Positions 18,201 to 24,165 of a stretch of 24,165 nt of DNA are shown piece by piece. The notes under the pieces are model-generated. The model searched no databases and was not told the DNA's origin. It saw nothing but the letters and a program-made list of their open reading frames with translations. The first letter of the stretch is position 1; each line of letters starts with the position of its first letter. The position numbers were made by a program, and so were the translations under genes. Origin of the DNA: Smittium culicis (lineage: Eukaryota > Kickxellomycota > Harpellomycetes > Harpellales > Legeriomycetaceae); contig LSSN01001560.1 of the NCBI GenBank assembly GCA_001970855.1, positions 1 to 24,165 on the forward strand, read 5' to 3'.

Positions 18201-19980
18201 TGTATCCCTATTATTAGACGGAAACGGTGTACATTCTTCGTATCTCAGTAGTTCGGATTTATCAATTTCTAGTCATCATGTATTAGATCCGCTGAAGAAA
18301 TGCGAAAATGATAATCTCAAATATAAACAGGATGAAAGTGGCTATTCTTATAATAGACCAAAATGTGACAGTTTTTTAGAAAAAGTCAAGAAAAGAATTA
18401 GCAGAACTTCAAAATTATCTTTTTTTTTAAATGAAGATGATTTTTGCACTCAAAAACCCGTTGAAAGTGACACTTCTTGTGACCAAAGCTTATTTGAGTT
18501 TAGTGAATATCCCAACCAAAACAGAGAATTATATGATTTTAGTCTTGACACTAACATAACTCATATAGATAGTGATGACTGTATAATTAATAGATCGAGA
18601 AGTGAAGAGTATCTTGATAACTTTTGCATTTCCAAATACGATTTTAATGATACAATAAGAGCATCAACTATTGAGTGTGATCAAGTATCTCTAATTATTA
18701 ATGCAAAAAGTGATATTGGTATCTCTCAGAAGCCAAATAAACCAAAAAAATATAAACCATACACCTTATTTGAAATATATAAGGAACTGATGGCAAAAAA
18801 AACATTTTACAGCTCAATAAACAGTATTGATAATGAAAATGGAAATCTATATAGCATATTTGGCGAGTGTAGGCCTGAATATAACGCATTATTATCTGAG
18901 AAAACCTTCGAAAAGATTCTTTTAAAAGAGAGCTATTATGCAAAAACTGATTCAACCAATGAATATAGACAAAATGATTCTATACTAGACCTTACCGCTA
19001 ATGTACCTGCACTGATTGTGACAGATAATCAGGAGATTGAGAAAATAGATCCAAAGTATAGTGAATTTGATAATTACTTTTTACCTATAGATAGTAACTC
19101 AAAGTCCATGGAACATAATAGCCTAATGTCTGCCCCAAAAAGGAATTCTTTCCATATAAGATCTTTCTCTAAAATTAATAAGTCAAGATCTGAGCCAGTT
19201 TCACTAGACGATAAAAACGATTGCTACTTCAATTCTCCAAAAACTAGAACGAGCGTTAACGAAATCGGCTTAGATAGAAGAGAAGACTATTCTACAAATA
19301 CATTTAATGACACTAAATTTAAAAAAATAAAGAGAAGTATATCATTTATTTTTTTGAAAAACGGCATTGGTAAATCGCATAAAGATGATACTATAAAAGA
19401 ATCAGATGAAATTCTATCTAATGCTGAAAATAATTCTAATAGAAAAGAAGATGAAGCGATACCATATATATATATACAAATGAATAAGAAATCTTTTACA
19501 GAGATGGTGCAATCAATGAAAGTTGTAAAAGATTCAATTGATAGATTGAATGTTAAATTTTCGAGCGATGATAATAATTTCTTTGATAAAGGACACGACT
19601 TGGAAAGTTTCTCTCTTCAAGAAGATACAAATGTAAACGCTACAACTAGTAGTGCAAATGACGTATCTACTTTTTGGTTAACCGCTGAAAATTTTCCAGA
19701 GAAAAATGGAAGTCCAATATTAAACAATTCAAGCTCACTTCAGCGCCTCTCTATAAAATCTAATTTGTCAAATCTAAGCAATTCATTAACGCTTAATCCC
19801 AACTCTAGCGATTTACTAAGTCTATATTCTAATTTTTCTAATAATACAAGTGTTTCGACTCTGTCAAAATTGCCCAATAAATCCAAATCTTGCGATAACG
19901 AAAAGCTGTCTCAAAGGGTATACTTTACGCTGAAGATGATTTTTGAAAAAGCGAATTTTGATAAAGATCGTAATAAGTGA
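9262..19980 (+). CDS. Giant 3,572-aa protein, putative Furry/Mor2/Tao3-family cell-morphogenesis scaffold
   Basis: One uninterrupted ORF of 10.7 kb with no intron. An in-frame TAG just before the ATG fixes the start. Residues ~1-300 are polar and disordered. ~320-2780 are a long run of hydrophobic helices of HEAT/ARM character without a catalytic motif. ~2583-2640 are strongly basic (KKIIRFSKKFSKKS, SFRRPSS). ~2790-3572 are a disordered S, N and D-rich tail. Three segments resemble the order of the Furry N-terminal region: 324-342 (EIYIIVALDSLLESIDQRI), 426-447 (RYTLVSFLFYYWEIYSLKF) and 748-770 (IRSAISKAAELLVGKIFDF). Furry proteins scaffold NDR kinases (Cbk1, Orb6) in polarised growth, and the tail has an NDR-type site, HIRSFS, at 3298-3303. 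Family assignment is inference from length, architecture and these weak matches. Yeast members are shorter (~2,200-2,400 aa). Another HEAT-rich scaffold is possible. The gene itself is certain. Confidence 0.58.
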   Translation: MSENINKRAGIPDNYIHSKEDLDLISSKAKEQSSADEIKRNIRSISPGRPSIKPTECFYEPSSVDKFDTSSIEKYVINTLRHGHGNDINRNESKNHTHGKSPGESLSKYSVLPKLIISDYENEPEYESSDESNQSDTAHTVLTEHNSPSNVGSSDIANNYKYTSKESIKKINASFKSFEESLIKKIKQYSINFFSNFHELKTSALFTKSYFNSATLTNNQQHHRNSKFASSRSQEIKGKNSFLNDDVLNGFRSLYGYPDDSHDEHLNKKFKAVVPKNIDGQKSVKKKIRNILKNAINTIPKNSFTSLGVFNQLTKNDNNELSLEIYIIVALDSLLESIDQRIAHQKNSLHNSDSENFSSRNHENTIKHSFSYKKSDKKFSKNSMTIIFILIKELMSNFPENSLIINRLFEILVKIYDMISVESNYRYTLVSFLFYYWEIYSLKFPEIVVWEKKNSFSEKIFKRFFSHNSSPKPSFYSDFKNVFKRIISFHLKSKILSLWNSSSSPNSAHTTISYSNNLNNESHIPQKVHEESISLTTNLLDEFESEYSKFILHLKCSKYLTDHNFDKKLNLLQIVFSYMLESDSDSQLIILKDGLFKRYSSEPFNFKGSFDSSAFFTKSFSFLLNNQKGKVLTKTFILETFFSLIVPSDNDSDNYVTLNSSQKNSSNLAKFALLFFCNEDIDLLESLVPHLISRLANIFVITSNNFENPKQLENIYLQTFFMCRPTDSLKLINSFFYLLEFSTSNSMIRSAISKAAELLVGKIFDFIGEFHTKINYNDSIRKKICQIVYSLTNNFNHKPINTIFIELAISNDLEFVAKKIKTLYIIGRLALINTNSNYTENSCSFPEKASFCLSCDSAKSFISFYTRNHNVSLNNFLSASFYNPSSFDTSINFTGLEWGYWISYSKTVSFILTSSKLLKNSDISINNKQASCSLMPVGQMMILSQFICFAKNLKNSLTCYNDPNQMPNSEKDNTEFYTDSEDFSFFTTNLISTYKDMLLKYSNCIKVTESPISDLHKYLFFTLVHEISNIKKLKNDLIIYPLINTIITEIEILNFPRNSDLDQFNDSRDSSIEHFIYTVYKEMSLFEKPKNMFRKSENLVYEALEIESNKEKFFLKTFFDPLEWVGCTGFGLCTSNNYSKSGKNKLRITSSAKISSNLILDKVECVYLDLLFLYYNLIPTNSFSQVVGPSCIKKINSMSCVHLIPNQIFLIVHLDKLISRSIDSLFIYFNSIGKFNDLLNFLRVISLYSDILPTLFKNMKSKRSNLLTITEDPPNTSTNSPYPNIYAPNIDSDIFHKLNDIFLNSFQICPDDKEKFSKMVNTTLYKNHDSTYVNKHSKNYKNLQLSTLRVSIFKVLKIEESHGINYFNPESVDDNIKPKKIKYSILTSAFMAIFILKLCSNSSGSFKSPPITNPDSFLDFTSNYNFLYLFKVIFRNFPGYRSIFKKGINSLNFQDKKSLNYLSEMVFNMNTAEYSTCFSFLQSSFGTRSDYYDAIKNGPVTLRWTKSVIFDSIPKACLFLKYNSLPIYEFARQFYSKFYSIKIFRNKVLLQSLLKQSASTKPELVDLNPVNFKNVFGDEMYKSSILNSEYIKNSLSYEQSKIFLFFVYRYVIIYKSNMNLLSEDKFNSNILISVFFIPQDPILLNFYGRLKKKHSSSEKLEITLLGNKSSRPYSLDRFYTIGSEFLYDLPPIKYKFFELVDYLPIPEIYLIEILKNLDPYILYFSRIISRARLEFFESVVLKNISFLDSSKSITNTIMILGVILVRNHLFHVEVTEKIIYIYSLLSNRYTVDFALNSKYMLLCPLLFRVYCESEIVLKFSQFNYNLSRLKVTKKNIEHTKKMLKFLFSFFLRESGMDFVYQFISSLTSLISLGYKNGYAYSVLLKDCFYELVRSLDLLNLENAIEFSSSLINRVLEFNSNNQIMDINYKSNSLFELVNSNNIILINKFLHDNNIDYPKLKELVRVKKCDEKLNTAISPGNIRKLFTFFINPYSERLIAIQNNDSFFFSQLDFFKIMLTLIFSATSVIDKYYFTNIFKGFFSKYINDKNANLLDLDCVIENFLDLTFKSPIPHSQPKHVITYNNNVSEIPTMLNASTNISKIVLNESSLDSLYSKFDDGLICQSSLNYLALLTISDFIKFKKSIPKKYAYSINNLVIDTIDALGNNVTEHRITNLSEPPIVMLLNSKSDEESFENYKFLIIEYSSLIKKHPIRGLSSSLKRILYLMRSKSYFSDKLPSHIFDLSIEILILSMKTLYFLKKSDRFIDSITSKAYFSLFDLSSQILLEIYKYEAKFSQIKKPDIIRLNDLSKPDYSLFSYSNFDLVKIIFDKSLYEADTNFNSPNLSYCIDKVQSIFFELTTDFLAIRCARETISNPFDDAVFFLKKFVCAFKLINENICQNRTNFFEIKPPCFYYNTMYDNLKKSVKNVDMKSEILNFNMSLLKGISNQSNEHTILVYNNKDDMNWLNDMILLIKSFLINIIELSEYKNSFKSNSLSDLANCCLSCQKAQIDITLLANNLLITLFRYTFPINERTLSFSNHKIRNIANNSNSYGIFDPEFDFLSKILTSFGTVFDKIPIVCSNQSRSNLKKGSLKPRIFESVKKIIRFSKKFSKKSKMSAFSKFKRSFSSIRSKSFRRPSSESEISFSYSHSILDFPDLLNYSDLDLIFSNDYNPILNKFGIGLFNLGDGINTPFRPLDYTLWSLLEFISVYLPGTILSSAFYSLKNEIILHLERVSGFLQIYTYLEKLNNLEKRISLVNNQKHELDYGYLFNQTKASVSNFTATDFSGNISRFDLFGLTSMGNVSEPSLYQPKESTNKKDNKMFPQDIPSNSLIDNKMRKISKSLKRAKSVLFNACTEDNYSPASATFSHNKSNNESIQIPNPTDVPQTEFTINIIDEEEHKKSVCINVKDFSSENKPTISHNSLNNDFHGFRFPENESSLEKKKFNNSNISKCKIYEPSNFKDINENSQDQIDNNADAPHVSLLLDGNGVHSSYLSSSDLSISSHHVLDPLKKCENDNLKYKQDESGYSYNRPKCDSFLEKVKKRISRTSKLSFFLNEDDFCTQKPVESDTSCDQSLFEFSEYPNQNRELYDFSLDTNITHIDSDDCIINRSRSEEYLDNFCISKYDFNDTIRASTIECDQVSLIINAKSDIGISQKPNKPKKYKPYTLFEIYKELMAKKTFYSSINSIDNENGNLYSIFGECRPEYNALLSEKTFEKILLKESYYAKTDSTNEYRQNDSILDLTANVPALIVTDNQEIEKIDPKYSEFDNYFLPIDSNSKSMEHNSLMSAPKRNSFHIRSFSKINKSRSEPVSLDDKNDCYFNSPKTRTSVNEIGLDRREDYSTNTFNDTKFKKIKRSISFIFLKNGIGKSHKDDTIKESDEILSNAENNSNRKEDEAIPYIYIQMNKKSFTEMVQSMKVVKDSIDRLNVKFSSDDNNFFDKGHDLESFSLQEDTNVNATTSSANDVSTFWLTAENFPEKNGSPILNNSSSLQRLSIKSNLSNLSNSLTLNPNSSDLLSLYSNFSNNTSVSTLSKLPNKSKSCDNEKLSQRVYFTLKMIFEKANFDKDRNK

Positions 19981-22717
19981 TCTCCATTTGTTCTATTCAG
20001 AATTTGGCGATATTTTTATTGTAATTAGATAAATATTCTACATATCTCATTTCAAACGTTATCCACTATTTTTGATCGCCAGTAACGTATAGCTAAATAC
20101 ATTTAAAATTACAAATTGTTTGGTTTTTTTTTTTAATTATCGAACAAAAAGCGTATAATCTTTGCATCTAAAATTTCAATGTCAATAATTAATCAACGAA
20201 CCTTTCTTTATAATAGTAATGACATATAATAGATATTTTCATTTGTTTTTTTTTTATATTTTCTTAAGATTATATTTATGAAATTGACTGAAAATAAATG
20301 CTTTTTTTAACTAAGTATTAAACGAAAGATATTCGAAGCATTCTTTGTAATAATTTCATATGTTTAATCTTCCTGACCTAAAATTGTTGCAATTAGTTCC
20401 ATTCGAATTTTTTATTTATGGTTCGATACAGAATTTAATATATTATTATGCATGTTGTATAAATTTTTTTTGGGTTCACATTAAAAACTATGTACATTAT
20501 TCAAAATGATAATTGATTACACTTTTATTTTGTTACTGTGATTTTTCGAGCACCTTTTTAATATTTGTTTCGCTAGTAAACAAGTTTAATTATGACAGGA
20601 ATTTAAAGAAAAATTATCCTCAAGGGCAATCGCCTTATTTTATTTAAACGTTTTTTCGCAAATAATGTTATTCCAATCTATATTTGTTATTAATTTTCGT
20701 TATTTCAATAAGGCGTAATTATTTATATATATTCAATATTCAAATTATACCTATTTAAACTTTATTATATATCTTTTTAAAGAAGGTATCATTTTTTACC
20801 AGATAATTTTTATTGAGCTTAGATTGTTGAATTTGATAATAATATAGGGTGGATATACAACGAATATATATTATTAGTACATTTATTTTCAAAGATAGTA
20901 AGTATTTTTTTTATTTTGTGCTATGGAAAATTATTCAACTTGTATACATAATCATCATATACTCTAGCGTGATTCCATTATCCAGAATACCCCAGTTAAT
21001 AAATATGTTTATTTTCTAATAAGAATTTAAAGTTATTTTTATTTAAATTTACAATTTAATATACACGTCTAAATAAAAAAAATCTATATATTTTATTTTT
21101 TCAATATTTATTCTCCTTTGAAAACATGACGCTGAATAAGTAAAATTGAAAATGCATCAAAATCTTAAAATGTATTAATTTAACTATTGTATATTAATAA
21201 AATATTAGATACTTATTCTTATCTTATTCTTTTTTATATTTGGTAGGTTAATTTTTTCGGTGATATTCTATTAAAGGCTAACCATTATATGGTAATTATA
21301 AATTTAATTAAATACGTAATGTTATTAATTTATTTTTATTTTTGTAATCATTTTTATATATAATAAATCTATACTATACTTAATAGAAATAGAAATAGAA
21401 ATTATTTATATTTTTAATAAATTTGTGACGGTTATACAAATTTTTTATCTATAGGCTTAAATCCTAAAATTTTTATCTTGTACCTTTTTTTTGTTAGTTT
21501 AAATTTAAACAAACAAATTGAATAATTTTTTATGGTATTATGTTTTACAACTAAAAAAAATTGATACGACTAAATTAAACCTGGCATAACTGCTATATGT
21601 TTGGTACTAAAGCATTAATAATAGCAAAACAAAAAAAAAAACCAAAATTAATTAATGGTTTTTAATTTTTATATCGATTTGAACATTAAAATTCTGAAAC
21701 AATTTCCTGCATATTAAAATGTCGTATATTCTTATGAAAGCACCTGGTCTATTTTACTTCACAGTAGCGAATATAATGGAATATATTTTTGACAGCTGTT
21801 TTACTTGAAGTTTGGTCAAAAATTATAATTTGTATTTATATTTATGAAAAACATTCATAAAAGGTGTAACCATGTGTATTTTGTGCAACGAAATAATTTT
21901 GAATTAGAAAAGCATCGAAATTTAAATATTATATAGCTATTGGACTAACTTTGGGTGTAATTTTTTCAATATAGCCCTACTTATGAACTATAGGCAGATA
22001 TGGAACTTTTTGATTTTATATTACTGGCCTCACTGAAGATCATATAACCAATTTGTAATAAAAAATAAGGGCCTTTTTTTAGCAAAAAGGTTGATAAATA
22101 TATTTAGATCATATTTCTAATTCCGATTTGTTTGAATTTGCTGTTTATGAGTATTGCTTTTTTATAACTGCTTTGCTGATATTAATTAAAATTCTATAAT
22201 GGCTATTGGCTGATCTTCGTATTCCCAGAAAATCTAATGTTTAAAAAAATAGCTGATTTGCTATTTTTGTATTACAATACAATATAGTAACTGTGGCTAT
22301 ATTGTTTATTATGAACGGTTAGTATATTTATATTAATATTTATTGATGTTTTAATATAAAAATATATAATTTATACATCATCTTTTTCTTTTCTTAAACA
22401 ATAAACTTATTTCCCTTCATTTCATTTAATCTAAAAATTTTATTTATATTAATCCTAAAAAAAAGAATATTCTTCTAAAAGAAAAACATTTCCCCGAGCA
22501 CGAACTATAAGCCCAATAAAGTCTTCTCAGTTTCTTAGTCAAGTAAAAAAAATTATACAGATATACAAAAATTCATATAAATACTAGATAACACACCAAA
22601 TAATACACTAATTTATTTCCGGCACACCTCTTTGACAGCAATAAAAAAAGTTTTATTTTATCCAAAAGCTACTTTAAGAAAAATATTTATATCAGAATTG
22701 GATTTCGATTTTTCAAC
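19981..22717. other. 2.7-kb very AT-rich spacer without a gene
   Basis: No frame stays open for 60 codons on either strand, and no tRNA or rRNA-like segment or repeat copy of the MITE family is visible. It contains many A and T homopolymers and a short (TAGAAA)3 tract at 21384-21402. The pyrimidine-rich stretch at 22380-22450 may be promoter for the small gene at 22718. Function otherwise unknown. Confidence 0.45.
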
Positions 22718-22921
22718 ATGGGAATATACGAAGTAAAAGTTATATCTATTTCTACCTACAAGAATTCTCTAGACATACTAAATTATATTGAAAAAATTAA
22801 AGGAAAGCCCCTACCTAACTATTTTCGAGAAAGGTTTATAGTTGCAAATATTCCAGACGATAAAGTTGAGCTATTATATAATATCCAAGGAATAGAGTAC
22901 GTGAATAAAATATCTAACTAG
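22718..22921 (+). CDS. Small I9 / Pbi2-type protease inhibitor (subtilisin propeptide fold)
   Basis: The 67-residue product follows the I9 inhibitor pattern in order: a first strand (YEVKVIS, residues 4-10), a helix (SLDILNYIEKIKG, 17-29), a middle strand (RERFIVANI, 38-46), then PDDKVELLYNIQGIEYVNKIS (47-66, PDDKVELL being the second helix start and GIEYVNKI the last strand). The sequence PDDKVE..... followed by G(I/V)E.V is the most telling part of the family. Free-standing members such as yeast Pbi2 (75 aa) inhibit vacuolar proteinase B and help vacuole fusion. There is no signal peptide, so it is likely cytosolic. The C-terminal residues that would occupy the protease cleft are short. The start is the only ATG that keeps the whole fold. 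It stands alone, with large empty spacers on both sides. Confidence 0.7.
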   Translation: MGIYEVKVISISTYKNSLDILNYIEKIKGKPLPNYFRERFIVANIPDDKVELLYNIQGIEYVNKISN

Positions 22922-24165
22922 TAGCTCTTCAATCACTATCTTGACGATATGGATCAGATCGATTTGCATAAGTCAGTATTACGAAATTCTTTTATTGCTG
23001 GTACTGATATAAAACTTTTTTTATGTTACGTTTAATAAACTGTATTTAAAAATTTTTAAGCTATTTTATATTTAATCGCGTTCGGACGTGGAATATTTAA
23101 TTTATAGTTTTTTTTATACACAAATGTATATACTTTTTATAAAACATCTTTATTTTTTTCGTATATACCTTGAGACTTTTCTTAAAAGAAAATGAGTTTG
23201 ATATTGCTTTACATTTATTACTTACTTCTAATTTTCATTTCTAATTAATTTGTTGTTAAAACAAAAATCCCTTGACCTTTTAGCCTCTTTTGATTTTTTT
23301 AGCTCATTATTAGCCTTTTAACTAAATATATTGATTTTGTGTAATTCATTATTTATTTACCTTTCCTTAGTCTAAATTTATATATGTTTAAAGGCTAATT
23401 AGAGGAATATTAAAAAAAATCGAGATGTACAATTTTACTGATTTATTAAACACAGCAAGTTTTTTTAAGTGTTTAAGCTTAGTTTAAAATTGTTTTTAAA
23501 TTATTATTGAAATATTAATTTTTACAAATACCTTTTTTTATTTATTTTAATGATTTTATTTTGTGCGGAAACACGTTGTATTCTTTAAAGATTAATTATA
23601 AGATTTAAACGATAGTTACAACCATTCCAAAATACTAAACAAAAATTAAAAAAGTAGCTTAGTAACTTTTGATTTAATTTTATCTAATTAAAAGAATTTA
23701 TAATATTCAATTACTGATTTATAAACTTTATGTCGATTTTTTAGCACTAATTATATAGGTATAAACTTTAACAGGACAACTGGAGCTTTGTATTCTATTT
23801 TGTAATTAGATTACATATTTTTTTATATTGTTGTTAGAATATATGAATATCTATTATATACCTTTTTAATTTTATGATATTGCTGCAAAGGGGGTGTTAT
23901 GTTATTTATTCATTTTTGAACGATACTTATAAAAAATGAAATGTTTTATTGTTGTTCTAAAATACTTTTATGTATTTTTGTAAAAGAAATGATGTGATCG
24001 GATAAAGTACATAAATCTTCTATATTTTGAAAATGAGAAATTTTTTTGCCATCAGTAAAAAAGAAAGGTTAATAATTGAACGTTTTATCAAGATTAGTCT
24101 GAAATTTATTTAGTCGCTCTTCATTTTTTCTTTCAATATAAATACGAAATTTTATTTACAAATTG
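22922..24165. other. AT-rich right flank, nothing recognised
   Basis: No ORF of 60 codons, no RNA gene and no repeat family member are visible. Homopolymer A and T runs dominate. A gene beginning beyond the window edge could have its promoter here, but the sequence does not show it. Confidence 0.4.

Noticed and set aside
19465..19484. TA-rich microsatellite (atatatatatata) inside the giant gene
   Set aside because: It is short and simply encodes IPYIYIQ. It causes no frame break and needs no separate feature.
9262..19980. Giant ORF as neurofibromin/Ira RasGAP, Vps13 or a Tra1-type protein
   Set aside because: I looked for a RasGAP FLRF-type motif, kinase-like motifs and lipid-transfer chorein features and saw none.
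1..24165. CRISPR arrays, tRNA or rRNA genes
   Set aside because: There are no evenly spaced direct repeats, no cloverleaf with a usable T-loop box, and no rRNA-like segments. The repeats present are transposons in a eukaryotic context.

Overview
The window looks like nuclear DNA of an AT-rich fungus. The reasons are two short GT-AG introns of 77 and 80 bp in a gene for a CUE-domain, glutamine-rich protein of the Def1 type, a small protein of the yeast proteinase B inhibitor type, a giant helical protein that may be a Furry/Mor2/Tao3 scaffold, and the tail of a tyrosine-recombinase transposon. Low GC, long ORF-free AT spacers and many small transposons would suit an early-diverging lineage such as a gut fungus of the Harpellales. 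That placement is inference from composition and gene content only.

Layout. Positions 1-134 hold the last 43 codons of a tyrosine recombinase, the end of a mobile element. It is followed at once by a perfectly bounded 100-bp palindrome (144-243) and a 72-bp inverted partial copy of it (400-471). From 482 to 8106 the spacers carry at least six, probably seven, copies of one ~197-bp non-autonomous element with TTAA-CCCTTTC ends, which resembles a piggyBac-type MITE. Positions 680-1660 are G-rich on the plus strand, include a strong G-quadruplex motif and have no convincing gene. The DEF1-like gene spans 1944-4797 in three exons and encodes 898 aa. A GC-rich island at 6430-6771 carries a 113-aa coiled-coil ORF on the minus strand, bordered by an A17 tract. 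A broken ORF relic lies at 6830-7009.

The right two thirds are different. One uninterrupted ORF of 3,572 codons (9262-19980) encodes a helix-rich protein with a disordered phospho-site-rich tail. I assign it tentatively to the Furry family, the scaffold of NDR-kinase (Cbk1/Orb6) polarity signalling. After 2.7 kb of very AT-rich DNA with no gene comes a 67-aa ORF (22718-22921) with the fold pattern of an I9 / Pbi2 protease inhibitor. The last 1.2 kb holds nothing I can name.

The genes do not form an operon and share no obvious pathway. They act in RNA polymerase II stress turnover, cell polarity and vacuolar protease control. The most unusual parts of the window are the TTAA MITE family, the recombinase tail with its nested palindromes, the GC-rich minus-strand ORF and the giant intronless gene.
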